In this document: positions 34,419 through 44,986 of the stretch, piece after piece
Position numbering within the stretch: the first letter of the stretch is position 1
Layout of the letters: each line of letters opens with the position of its first letter
NCBI GenBank assembly: GCA_024233285.1
Contig: JACKPU010000007.1
Span: 1 to 64,000 of the forward strand
Reading direction: 5' to 3'
DNA length: 64,000 nt
From: Opitutaceae bacterium
Lineage (GTDB): Bacteria > Verrucomicrobiota > Verrucomicrobiia > Opitutales > Opitutaceae
Made by a program: the position numbers and the translations under genes
The notes under the pieces: model-generated
What the model was told of the DNA's origin: nothing
The model's input: only the letters and a program-made list of their open reading frames with translations
The model's database searches: none

Positions 34419-35078
34419 ATGCCCGCCGCAACTCCCGATCGTCGGATCAGCTGGTTCACCCTGTTGCTCGCTCCGGTAATTGTCTGGTCGTGGATCAACC
34501 CGCTCGATCGGATCACGTGGTGGCTGGAGGCCGCACCAGCGGTGGCGGGTTTGGCATTGTTGTGGTGGTTTCGCGTGAGGTTTCCGCTCAGCACCTGCTT
34601 GTTGCTGCTAATCTGGCTGCACAGCGTGGTGCTGCTGGTCGGCGGGCATTACACTTATGCCGAGGTGCCCTTGGGTGATTGGGTTCGCGACCTTACAGGT
34701 GGCACGCGCAATAATTACGACAAATTGGGGCATTTTTTTCAGGGCTTCATGCCCGCCATCCTGAGCCGGGAACTGTTGATTCGGACTTCGCCATTGGGCA
34801 CCACGGAGTGGCGGTCGAACAGCCGCTGGCTGGGTTTTGTGTGCGTCTGCGTGCCCTTGGCGTTCAGCGCGTTTTATGAACTGCTCGAATGGTGGGCGGC
34901 GGTTTTGGGCGGGGAGGGCGCAGATGCCTTCCTGGGCACCCAAGGGTATGTGTGGGACACCCAGAGCGACATGTTGCTGGCATTGATCGGAGCGCTGACC
35001 GCCTTGCTTTGCCTCTCCCGCGTGCACGATCTTTCGCTCCAACGGGTGCGCAACTCCATCGACGTATCAAACCCATGA
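34419..35078 (+). CDS. DUF2238 (YjdF-like) inner-membrane protein
   Basis: The protein has 219 residues with about six hydrophobic helices. Conserved family markers are GGHYTYAEVPLGDW, YDKLGHFFQGFMPAI, SAFYELLEWWAA and FLGTQGYVWDTQSDM. The charged His and Glu/Asp residues in or next to membrane helices are invariant as I recall and may form a metal or active site. Function is unknown. Its stop overlaps the start of the next unknown gene (ATGA), so the two are co-translated. Confidence 0.88.
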   Translation: MPAATPDRRISWFTLLLAPVIVWSWINPLDRITWWLEAAPAVAGLALLWWFRVRFPLSTCLLLLIWLHSVVLLVGGHYTYAEVPLGDWVRDLTGGTRNNYDKLGHFFQGFMPAILSRELLIRTSPLGTTEWRSNSRWLGFVCVCVPLAFSAFYELLEWWAAVLGGEGADAFLGTQGYVWDTQSDMLLALIGALTALLCLSRVHDLSLQRVRNSIDVSNP

Positions 35079-35563
35079 CCGACGACTGGCAGCTCATCGA
35101 CGAATGTAAGCAGGGCCACATGACCTTTCGGCTCACGATAAAATTCGAGCCGATTGAAGGGCATCCGCATTTTCGTCTGCGTGTGGCGGCCCACAAGGGC
35201 GATGGCCGCACCGGCACCCACACGCGCGGATTCAGCTGGCCGATGGCCGATCTGGCCAATCCGTCTGAATTGCGCGATTTCACCGAACTGATCCTGGCCG
35301 CCGCCGAACCGAGCGCGCCCCGCCATGATGACCGCGGCGTCATCGGTCGTTGCTTCGACCGCCTGTTCGGCATCAAGCTGATCAATGTGGTGCCGTTGGC
35401 GGAATTGTCCGGTCCGCCCGCCAAAACGCTCACGGCGCGAATCACGCGCGACCGCACCGGCGCGCAGGCAACGCTGCACTACCAGCAAAAGGGGCACAGT
35501 CCGCTGTGGCTGATCATTCCACTCGAGTCGATTGCGCGCCTGCGTGAGCAGCTGCACGCCTGA
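35075..35563 (+). CDS. Conserved-looking protein of unknown function
   Basis: The protein has 162 residues and no signal peptide or membrane helix. I do not recognise a family. It has alternating hydrophobic strands (MTFRLTIKFEP, FRLRVAAHKG, TLTARITRDR, WLIIPLESIARLREQL) and an acidic/His middle part, suggesting a small alpha/beta domain. It starts within the stop of the DUF2238 gene and ends 17 bases before the PD-(D/E)xK-like gene, so it is the middle member of a three-gene unit. Codon use matches its neighbours. Confidence 0.7.
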   Translation: MTDDWQLIDECKQGHMTFRLTIKFEPIEGHPHFRLRVAAHKGDGRTGTHTRGFSWPMADLANPSELRDFTELILAAAEPSAPRHDDRGVIGRCFDRLFGIKLINVVPLAELSGPPAKTLTARITRDRTGAQATLHYQQKGHSPLWLIIPLESIARLREQLHA

Positions 35564-35580
35564 AACGGTCGATTCTCGCC

Positions 35581-36258
35581 ATGGGCAAACGGGGTGCCGA
35601 GTCTGCCGCGCATGCTGATTTGAAGCGACTGGCGCTGGAGTGGGCCCGGATGCACCGCCTGCTGCTCGGCGCGCAAGAGGTGCGTTTGCCACGATCGCAT
35701 TATCGCGCGGATGCAGCGGCGGCCACGCCGCGAGTGCTGACCGAGAATGCAGTCACCGCGGTGTTTGAATGCAAAGTCTCCCGGGCGGACTTCCTCCGTG
35801 ACAGTGCGGCGGAAGTCGAGATGGGCCGGACGGTCGCGCGTTTGCACGATCGCTTGCAGGCGCTGCGGGATTTGATTGCCGTGCATCGCCCGGATTTGCG
35901 CCGGGGCGAAACCTTGTTTCCCGAATTCGATGCCTACGATTTGCGCGGACTGCGGCACGAGACGCACGATCGGCTCACCGCGCAATTGCGTGTTGCCCAG
36001 CACAAGCTGCATGAGGGCACCAAATTCGCGCGCCTTGTGCGCTGGCGGGCGGCGAGTTTTCTCTATCTGGTGACGCCAGCCGGATTGATCGCGCCCGCCG
36101 AGGTGCCGGAGGGCTGGGGCCTGCTCGAGTGCACGGATGATGCGCTGATCGTGGTGCAGAAACCGTGTTTGAATTCCACGACGCCGGCTGAGCGCGTGGC
36201 GTTGCTTGAACGCATCGCTTTGGCGGGAAATCGAATCTCGTCCCCGCAACCAACTTGA
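35581..36258 (+). CDS. PD-(D/E)xK-like, MmcB-type nuclease-fold protein
   Basis: The protein has 225 residues. The N-terminal half has SHYRADAAAA followed by NAVTAVFECKVSRADFLRD. This is the D...ExK order of PD-(D/E)xK nucleases and closely resembles the E-V-K-S-S-x-x-D-F segment of MmcB-like proteins. A later strand pair (FLYLVTPAGLIAPAEVPEGWGLLE, given here in two parts: FLYLVTPAGLI and AEVPEGWGLLE) also fits MmcB, where the residues after the active site read as a beta hairpin. DNA repair is plausible. It follows the unknown gene by 17 bases. Confidence 0.6.
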   Translation: MGKRGAESAAHADLKRLALEWARMHRLLLGAQEVRLPRSHYRADAAAATPRVLTENAVTAVFECKVSRADFLRDSAAEVEMGRTVARLHDRLQALRDLIAVHRPDLRRGETLFPEFDAYDLRGLRHETHDRLTAQLRVAQHKLHEGTKFARLVRWRAASFLYLVTPAGLIAPAEVPEGWGLLECTDDALIVVQKPCLNSTTPAERVALLERIALAGNRISSPQPT

Positions 36259-36274
36259 ATTACGTCTCCACCCT

Positions 36275-37306
36275 ATGATCGTTCCACTGCTGCGCCGTTC
36301 GCCTGTTCCGATTCTTCAGCCTGATCAAGCCTGGGAACAGGGTGGTTCCTTGCTCCCGGTCGCCGCATTTATCGCGGACGGGGAGCTGCTGTTGTATTAC
36401 GTCGTTCGATTTGGGCAACGTCCTCTCGACAATGTGCTTTGTGTCGCGCGATCGGCGGATGCGGTGACTTGGCGCAAGCCGGATCTTGGCCACGGCACCA
36501 ATGAGGTGATGCGCGCCTCCGGCCATGAAAACGGTTGGGGCACGTTTCTGCCGATGAGCATCCTGCATGAGCCCGGCGAGCCTGAACCGCAGTTGCGTTG
36601 GAAAATGCTCTATTGGGACCGCCCTGATCCCAAACTGACCGCCGGGCTTTGCCTCGCCGGGAGTGCGGATGGACTGAAGTGGCGGCCGCTTTACGAACGT
36701 CCGATCATCACCGGCGCCAATGATGCCGCGTCGATGGTTTCCGGCCGTCCGGAATTGAAGACGCCGTTTGGTCACGGCACGCACCTGATTCATCAGCAGA
36801 CGTTCAAACACAATCCACGCCTGCCCGTGGAGCGCGATAATTTGGGCAAACTTCATCGCTGTATTTCGGTCTGGCAGGCGAAGGCCTTTACAGAGCCGTT
36901 CGTCGGTCCCGCGCTCATTCTCGAACCCGATGCCGAGGATGCCCCTGACCTGCAATTCTACTGGCTGAGCGCCTCGCGCACACCGAGCGGCGGGTATTTA
37001 GGCCTGCTCCACTGTCACCACACGATCGACCAAACCATGGATTTGCAGCTGGTCGCGAGTGAGGACGGTTGGAGTTGGCGGCGCGCATTCAATCGCCAAC
37101 CGATCCTGCCCTTGGGCCCGCGCGGGACCTTTGACTGCGGCATGGTGGTCAGTCCCGGAGCTCCGGTGGAATTCAATGGCCGCGTGCTCGTATTTTATCA
37201 CGGCCGCCCGACGGTCCATGATGGCAAGCCGCGCTTCGCCGATGATCCGCCCATCGCCACGGGTCTGGGGGTGGCTGAATTCGATTCCGGTCTGTTCAAT
37301 CTCTAG
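36275..37306 (+). CDS. Five-bladed beta-propeller glycosidase-like protein (GH43/GH32 clan-like)
   Basis: The protein has 343 residues from the ATG at 36275. Repeating blade patterns such as LYYVVRFGQRPLDNVLCVARSADAVTW, quoted here as YVVRFGQRP and CVARSADAVTWRKP, then LCLAGSADGLKWRP, LQLVASEDGWSWRRA and GRVLVFYHG, are typical of five-bladed propeller glycosidases. Each blade has the S-x-D-G-x-x-W turn. There is no signal peptide, so it should act in the cytoplasm. Catalytic acids cannot be assigned with confidence. The stop shares a CTAG with the convergent gene. Confidence 0.7.
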   Translation: MIVPLLRRSPVPILQPDQAWEQGGSLLPVAAFIADGELLLYYVVRFGQRPLDNVLCVARSADAVTWRKPDLGHGTNEVMRASGHENGWGTFLPMSILHEPGEPEPQLRWKMLYWDRPDPKLTAGLCLAGSADGLKWRPLYERPIITGANDAASMVSGRPELKTPFGHGTHLIHQQTFKHNPRLPVERDNLGKLHRCISVWQAKAFTEPFVGPALILEPDAEDAPDLQFYWLSASRTPSGGYLGLLHCHHTIDQTMDLQLVASEDGWSWRRAFNRQPILPLGPRGTFDCGMVVSPGAPVEFNGRVLVFYHGRPTVHDGKPRFADDPPIATGLGVAEFDSGLFNL

Positions 37307-37626
37307 CCGCCGTCGGGCAGGCCGTAGAGCCACCAGCGGGCTTTGGCGGCGCGGCGCGAGCCGGGTTGGCGCAGGAAGTAAACCGTCCAACGCGTGCCGT
37401 CATCCATCGCCAACTCAAACCAGTGGCGATGAACGTAGCGCTCGCTCCCACCATGCGTGCGGTCGGGTTCAATCCCTTTCCAGCGCCGGTTAACGTGCTT
37501 CACGGTGTAGGCCTGTTTTCGCCAGACAAACCGCAGGGGCAGGGCGGGCTCACCGGTGGCCGGCGGCAACGCGAATTCATCGCCCTGCGGCGTGAGCTTT
37601 TCGCTGATGAACTCCATGCTGATCAA
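37303..37626 (-). CDS. Small DUF6504-like protein
   Basis: The protein has 107 residues. It has a W-rich pattern (FVWRKQAYTVKHVNRRWKG, HRHWFELAMDDG, RWTVYFLR, ARWWLYGL) that resembles DUF6504 proteins, which sit near ImuB or DNA polymerase genes in other bacteria. No such genes are here. It starts inside the stop of the oligopeptide-binding gene (ATGA), and MEFISEK at 37617 is an alternative start. Function is unknown. Confidence 0.62.
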   Translation of the reverse strand: MISMEFISEKLTPQGDEFALPPATGEPALPLRFVWRKQAYTVKHVNRRWKGIEPDRTHGGSERYVHRHWFELAMDDGTRWTVYFLRQPGSRRAAKARWWLYGLPDGG

Positions 37627-39251
37627 GGGGCTTCGCCCACAAGATAAACCGCGCTCAAGGAGCGGGCATCCATCACGTTGTTCGGCCAGTTTCTGACCGA
37701 TGGGTGAACCAAGCGCACGGTGCTGTTGTGCACGAGCGGAGCCGCCGGGCTCTCGTCCCGCAGGATTTGATCCATTTCGCGGTAGAGTTGGTGGCGTGCG
37801 GGGATCGAGGCCGTCTGCAGGGCCTGGGCATAAAGCTCGTCGAAGCGCGCATTGCCCCAGCCAGTGTCATTGTAAGAGCTCTCGGTCAGAAACAGTTCCA
37901 GGTAATCGGTCGGTTCGTTGGCGAACGGGAACCAACCGGATCGCGCGATGGCGTAGTCACGGTTGCGACGCGAATCGAGAAACACTTTCCATTCCTGGTT
38001 CACCAGTTCGACTTCGACGCCGAGTTCGCGGCGCCACATTTGCTGCAGGATTTCGGCCACGGTCCGATTCCGATCCGCGGTGTTATAGAGATAGGTCACG
38101 ACGGGAAATCCTTTGCCATCCGGGTAGCCCGCGGCCGCAAGCAGTGCGCGGGCTGCCTCGGGTTCTGTTGTGATCCGCGCTTCAGGTTGGTAACCGCCCA
38201 TTCCCGGCTGGCTGATGGATTCGGCGGGCGTGTAGCCGCCCTTGTAGGCGGCTTGGGCCAGTGCGACGCGATCAATCGCCGCCGAGAAGGCCCGCCGCAC
38301 CCGGGCATCGTTGAAGGGAGGCCGCTCCGTGTTGAAGATGATGAAATTTACACCGAGACGCGGGTTGATTTGCAGGGCGGGATCATCCGCTTTCGCATAG
38401 GCGGCGATCTTGTCGGCCGGCAGTGAAGTCGTCGCGTGCAGTTGCCCGGCGCGATACGCGCGTTCTTCTGCGTCGAGGCTGTCGATCGGGTAAAAGTAAA
38501 TCGACTTCAGCCAGACCTGATCGCGGTTGGGATGATGGGGATTGGGCGCAAGCGTCAGGTGGGAGTTGGGGCGCCAATCCTGCAATTGCATCGGGCCGTT
38601 GGTCACCATGACGCCTGGTTTCACCCAACTTTGATTGTCGCGCAGGCGACCGCCGGTCGCATCAAGCGTCGGCATGTGCACCGGCACCCATGGATAGGCA
38701 ATCAAGTTTTGAATGAAAACGACATTGGGGGCGGACAAGGTGATGACGAAGGTGTGCGCATCCGGGGCGCTGAACCCAAGCCGGGCAGGATCGGTAAGCT
38801 CTCCTTTCAAATACTCTGGCACGCCGACAACACTGGAACCACGCACGGCAAACTCCGCCGCCAGACGCGGATCAACCACGCGGCGGAAGGACTGCAGAAA
38901 ATCATCCGCGGTGACGGGATCACCGTTGGACCAACACCGGTCCTTGCGCAGATGAAACGTGTAGGTCAGGCCGTCCGGCGAGACGTCCCAGCGCTCGGCC
39001 GCGGCGGGAAAGATGGACAGCCCATCCGGTCCGCGTTCGACCAGCGGTTCGTAAATTTCCCCGAGAATGGCACTTTCGGCGGAACCGGTATTGATGGCCG
39101 GATCAAGGGTGGAGGGCTCGATGCCATTGCCCACGTGCAAGGCATGTTCGCGGTATGCCCGATCGACCGCACTGCGGTTGCGATTGCAACCTGACCACAC
39201 CAGCAGGCAGGACAAAACGGAAAGGAGCGGCCCGGCGGAGAGGATTCGCAT
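37623..39251 (-). CDS. Oligopeptide ABC transporter substrate-binding lipoprotein (OppA-like)
   Basis: The protein has 542 residues from ATG 39251 (MRILSAGPLLSVLSCLLVW, then SGCNRN, a lipobox with Cys about residue 22). The family 5 binding fold shows GIEPSTLDPAINTGSAES, TYTFHLRKDRCWSNGDPVTADD, FSAPDAHTFVITL and GFPVVTYLYNT. It should bind peptides at the periplasmic face for import. No permease or ATPase genes are adjacent, so it is an orphan receptor here. It is divergent from 39347 with 95 bases between. Confidence 0.9.
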   Translation of the reverse strand: MRILSAGPLLSVLSCLLVWSGCNRNRSAVDRAYREHALHVGNGIEPSTLDPAINTGSAESAILGEIYEPLVERGPDGLSIFPAAAERWDVSPDGLTYTFHLRKDRCWSNGDPVTADDFLQSFRRVVDPRLAAEFAVRGSSVVGVPEYLKGELTDPARLGFSAPDAHTFVITLSAPNVVFIQNLIAYPWVPVHMPTLDATGGRLRDNQSWVKPGVMVTNGPMQLQDWRPNSHLTLAPNPHHPNRDQVWLKSIYFYPIDSLDAEERAYRAGQLHATTSLPADKIAAYAKADDPALQINPRLGVNFIIFNTERPPFNDARVRRAFSAAIDRVALAQAAYKGGYTPAESISQPGMGGYQPEARITTEPEAARALLAAAGYPDGKGFPVVTYLYNTADRNRTVAEILQQMWRRELGVEVELVNQEWKVFLDSRRNRDYAIARSGWFPFANEPTDYLELFLTESSYNDTGWGNARFDELYAQALQTASIPARHQLYREMDQILRDESPAAPLVHNSTVRLVHPSVRNWPNNVMDARSLSAVYLVGEAP

Positions 39252-39346
39252 GTGCGGAGTTTGCCACGGCATTCCGCCTTGCCAAGCCGCGGGTGGCCTC
39301 GAAGTGGCGGATTGACCGCACCGCCGAGATCGACATGAACTGAAGC

Positions 39347-39793
39347 ATGGCTGCTACCCCTGAAGCCCCGACCAAGACGCCTTGGCATCTTTGGGTCGTC
39401 GGTGTGCTTACCTTGGTTTGGAATGCCGTCGGAGCATTCGACTTCGTCATGACCCAGACGCAAAACGAGGCCTACATGAAGGCCTTTACGCCGGAGCAAT
39501 TGGAGTATTTTTACAGCTTCCCGAGCTGGGTGGTGCTCTGTTGGGGCATTGCCACGTGGGGCGCATTGATCGGTTCCATGCTGTTGCTTTTGCGGAACCG
39601 CCTCGCGCATCCGGTGTTTCTCGTGTCCTTCCTCGCGATGGTCATCACCACGATTCACAACTTCGTGCTGTCTGATGGCCTGCAGGTCATGGGCGGAATC
39701 GGAGTCGTGATCTTCAGCGCCGTCATCTTTGTGGTTGCCCTGCTGCTGGTCATCTACGCCAAGGCCATGCGCCGGCGCGGGGTGCTCAAGTAG
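39347..39793 (+). CDS. Small integral membrane protein of unknown function
   Basis: The protein has 148 residues with four predicted transmembrane helices (about residues 14-32, 60-82, 88-108 and 113-135) and a basic C-terminus (AKAMRRRG). The first loop carries FDFVMTQTQNEAYMKAFTPEQ, given in parts as FDFVMTQTQNEAYM and KAFTPEQ, a pattern I have seen in unnamed bacterial membrane proteins. No catalytic or transport motif is visible. It stands alone between divergent oppA-like and a convergent aminotransferase gene. Confidence 0.75.
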   Translation: MAATPEAPTKTPWHLWVVGVLTLVWNAVGAFDFVMTQTQNEAYMKAFTPEQLEYFYSFPSWVVLCWGIATWGALIGSMLLLLRNRLAHPVFLVSFLAMVITTIHNFVLSDGLQVMGGIGVVIFSAVIFVVALLLVIYAKAMRRRGVLK

Positions 39794-39817
39794 CGTTCGC
39801 CGAAGGATGGCCCCGCA

Positions 39818-41002
39818 TCATGTTGCGCGAAAATCGCGCAACCGCAGCAATCGTTCGCCGGCCGCGTGCAACGTGGCCGGGCGTTTGGCGAAGTTGAGCC
39901 GCACGTAGCGATTTTCCGGTTGCGGGAAAAAACTCGATCCGGGCACCGGGGCGACGCCGATCTCCCGGGTCATCCAGTGCGCACACTCGATGTCACTGGC
40001 GAATCCCAGCGGACTGACCTCGACCATTACAAAATACGCGCCCTCGGGTTTGGTGTAGGCCAGGCCTGTCTGGTCAATATAGTGGCAGAGAATGTCGCGC
40101 TGGGCGGCGTATTCGGCCGCGAGCTCCCGGTAATACGAGGACGGGAAGTTGAGGGCGGTCACGACGGCATGCTGCAATGGCGCGGCGGCTCCGACGGTGA
40201 GAAAGTCGTGCACCTTGCGGGCTTGGGCGATGATTGTCGCCGGCGCATGCACGTAGCCGAGCCGCCAGCCCGTGATTGAAAAAGTCTTTGAGAGCGAAGA
40301 GCAGGAAAGGGTGCGTGCGGCCATGCCGGGCAAGGCGGCGAAGTAAACGTGTTCGCGGCCGTCAAAAATGATGTGTTCGTAAACTTCGTCCGTGATGACG
40401 AACACGTCGAACTCCTCTGCGAGGGCTGCGATTTGCAGGAGTTCCTCGCGCGTAAACACGCGCCCGCAGGGATTCGAGGGATTGCAGAGCACAAAGGCCT
40501 TCAACCCCGAAGCGAAGGCTGCGCGCAGCTCGGCGGGGTCAAAGCGATAGGTCGGCGGATGCAGCGGGACATGCACCGCGGTCGCCCCGGTTAGAATCGC
40601 GTCGGCATTGTAGTTTTCATAGAACGGCGAAAACAATCCCACCCGATCGCCAGGATCACACACCGTCATCATCGCGACCATCATAGCCTCGGTTGCACCG
40701 CAGGTGACGACGAGATCAGTCTGGGGATTCACTTCCATACCCGTGAAACGAGTGAGCTTGGTGGCCAAGGCTTCTCGCAGTTCCGGCGCGCCCCAGGTGA
40801 TGGCGTATTGATGCCGGCCGGCGTCCATTGCATCCTTGGCCGCCTGCACCAGCGCCGCCGGCGGATCCCCATCGGGGAAACCTTGCGAGAGATTGATCGC
40901 GTTGTGGCGTTGCGCGACACGGGTCATCTCGCGAATGAGTGATTCCGTGAAACAGGCGGAGCGGCGTGAAGTGGCGGGCATGATCGGGGCGGACTTGCTC
41001 AT
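39818..41002 (-). CDS. Class I/II aminotransferase (YbdL/kynurenine aminotransferase-like)
   Basis: The protein has 394 residues when started at MSKSAPIMPATSRR. Motifs are INLSQGFPDGDPP, YAITWGAPELREALA, LCNPSNPCGRVFT, FVITDEVYEHIIFD and SSLSKTFSITGWRLGY with the PLP lysine. The N-L-S-Q-G-F-P-D opening is characteristic of the methionine/kynurenine/glutamine transaminase K subgroup. Substrate is not fixed by sequence. It is monocistronic, with 146 bases to the divergent oxidoreductase. Confidence 0.9.
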   Translation of the reverse strand: MSKSAPIMPATSRRSACFTESLIREMTRVAQRHNAINLSQGFPDGDPPAALVQAAKDAMDAGRHQYAITWGAPELREALATKLTRFTGMEVNPQTDLVVTCGATEAMMVAMMTVCDPGDRVGLFSPFYENYNADAILTGATAVHVPLHPPTYRFDPAELRAAFASGLKAFVLCNPSNPCGRVFTREELLQIAALAEEFDVFVITDEVYEHIIFDGREHVYFAALPGMAARTLSCSSLSKTFSITGWRLGYVHAPATIIAQARKVHDFLTVGAAAPLQHAVVTALNFPSSYYRELAAEYAAQRDILCHYIDQTGLAYTKPEGAYFVMVEVSPLGFASDIECAHWMTREIGVAPVPGSSFFPQPENRYVRLNFAKRPATLHAAGERLLRLRDFRAT

Positions 41003-41148
41003 CGCATCAAATCCCGGGGGTTGACGATGCGAAAACCTCGTCGCGACTGTCATCAATTGCGTGCCGTCGGCAAACTGGCCTTGTCGCCTCCGGACGAGGC
41101 CGGCAGGATGCCGGGCTTTCCGTTCCCGCCCCAAGACGTTATCAGCCC

Positions 41149-42291
41149 ATGAAAAACCCTTCCGTTACGGCCGCCTTGATTGGATGCGGCGGCATCGCCC
41201 AATCGCAGCATTTGCCGAACCTCAGCCGTGCTGCGAATATCCGGCTCAAGACTGTTTGCGATGTGAACGCCGATGCGGTTGCGGTGGCCCGGAAAACCTA
41301 CGGCGTGCCGCATGGCACGACGCAGAGCGGGGAGGTATTTGCGGATCCCGAGATCGATTTGGTCGTCGTGGCCACGAAGGAGGATTTCCAAGTGCCCTTG
41401 ACCTGCGCGGCGCTGGCGGCTGGCAAGCACGTCTACGTGGAAAAGCCCTTGGCTTCGACCCCGGCGGAATGCGAACAGGTGATCGCAGCGCGGGCCGCCA
41501 GCGGCAAGATCGTGCATGTGGGACTCAATCGTCGGTTTGCGCCCGCGTGCCGCGACATCGCGCGGATTTTACAAAAGCGCGGCGGGGCGACAAATATCTA
41601 TGCGCGCATCAGCGATGCGTATTGGGATTGGGGAAAATCGAATCCGCCCGGCATTCGCGTCATTCACGAAGTGTGCCATGTGTTCGACTTGTTGCGTTGG
41701 CTGACCGGTGCGGAAGCGGAATCGGTGTATTGCGCCTGCGGTCGACCGGACGATGAGATCTACACGCTGAAGTTCAAATCCGGTTGCGTGGCCACGATCA
41801 TGAACTCCGGGCAGGTGACCTGGGACCTGCCGAAGGAACGGCTGGAAATCGTGACCCGCGAATATGGTGCGCTCGTGCTCGAAGAATTTGTCGAACTAAA
41901 GACCTACGGTTGTCGCGATGAACCGGTCGTGACTACATATGCCGGCCATACGCATCCGGGAGGCGAATACACGCACAAACCGCTGTTCGCCCAGCTGGGC
42001 GCGTCCGCGCTGGAGGCATTCCGCCGCATGCGCTGGGAAATGCGACTCCGGCGCGACTCCGGCGAACTTGATGGGGAGGACGCTGAATTGCAGCGTTTCA
42101 TGGACCAGAGCTTTCCGCATGTGAACTACCTGGTCGATAAGGGCTGGCGCGCGGCGCTCGAACACACGGCGGACTGCATTCTCGGCCGGGCGACATTCTA
42201 TGGCGCCGGACCGGAGGACGCCTTGGCCGCCAGCCAGCTGGCTGAAGCCGCAATTCGCAGCCGCGAAAGCGGAGAAGTGGTCAGACTTTAA
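41149..42291 (+). CDS. Gfo/Idh/MocA-family NAD(P)-dependent oxidoreductase
   Basis: The protein has 380 residues. The Rossmann start is AALIGCGGIAQSQHLPNL and the family lysine motif is VYVEKPLASTP near residue 100, followed by HVGLNRRFAP and VIHEVCHVFDLLRW. This is a second, unrelated copy compared with the gene at 6834-8132 and lacks the latter's extra loops. Substrate is unknown; sugars or inositols are typical. Its stop TAA overlaps the convergent DUF3817 stop in a TTAA. Confidence 0.9.
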   Translation: MKNPSVTAALIGCGGIAQSQHLPNLSRAANIRLKTVCDVNADAVAVARKTYGVPHGTTQSGEVFADPEIDLVVVATKEDFQVPLTCAALAAGKHVYVEKPLASTPAECEQVIAARAASGKIVHVGLNRRFAPACRDIARILQKRGGATNIYARISDAYWDWGKSNPPGIRVIHEVCHVFDLLRWLTGAEAESVYCACGRPDDEIYTLKFKSGCVATIMNSGQVTWDLPKERLEIVTREYGALVLEEFVELKTYGCRDEPVVTTYAGHTHPGGEYTHKPLFAQLGASALEAFRRMRWEMRLRRDSGELDGEDAELQRFMDQSFPHVNYLVDKGWRAALEHTADCILGRATFYGAGPEDALAASQLAEAAIRSRESGEVVRL

Positions 42292-42590
42292 GCGGATCCG
42301 CCCAGCTCTGCTTCCCAGTGTCGAATGCGCCGGTCGAAATAGAACGGCGCGATCGGCACGAAGGAAATTACGAACACGGCCAGACATCGCCTGGCGGGGA
42401 GCTTGTTGATCCACGCCTGCAGCAGCGCCCAGCAAAGAACGAGGAAAAGCACGCCGTGAATCATGCCGACGATCCGCACCGCGAGCGGCTGCCCGGCGAG
42501 ATACTTCAAGGGCATCGCCACGCCGAGCAGCAACAGATAGGAAACCGCCTCAGCCAGCGCCACGTGGCGCAGCAGGGATAGGGTGCGCAT
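42288..42590 (-). CDS. DUF3817 small membrane protein
   Basis: The protein has 100 residues and three hydrophobic helices (residues about 8-28, 37-60 and 68-86). LAEAVSYLLLLGVAMPLKY and VGMIHGVLFLVLCW are the family markers as I recall them. The C-terminus has FYFDRRIRHWEAE. Function unknown. It follows the isocitrate dehydrogenase gene on the opposite face of nothing else: the two genes are on the same strand, with this one upstream by 3 bases, so they may be co-transcribed. Confidence 0.85.
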   Translation of the reverse strand: MRTLSLLRHVALAEAVSYLLLLGVAMPLKYLAGQPLAVRIVGMIHGVLFLVLCWALLQAWINKLPARRCLAVFVISFVPIAPFYFDRRIRHWEAELGGSA

Positions 42591-42593
42591 GGC

Positions 42594-44819
<2,226 letters not shown>

Positions 44820-44986
44820 GTTAAAGCGGTTTGACGATTTGAGCCGGGCAGCTTGGTCGCCGTGCCGCGCGGGGTCAAAGTCAATTGCCGCCAACTGCGG
44901 CATATGAGGACCAAGAATAGGATGAAGCACATTTGCAAAACGCGAGCTTCACGCTGCCGGGGTTTTCTGTCCCACTCAGGCACCCC

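Noticed and set aside
7640..42570. CACGTG-centred sites as parS candidates
   Set aside because: The sites near 7652 and 42563 do not match the 16-base parS consensus outside the core.
44886..44902. TGCCGC/GCGGCA inverted repeat between icd and xylB
   Set aside because: Six-base arms in GC-rich DNA are expected by chance.
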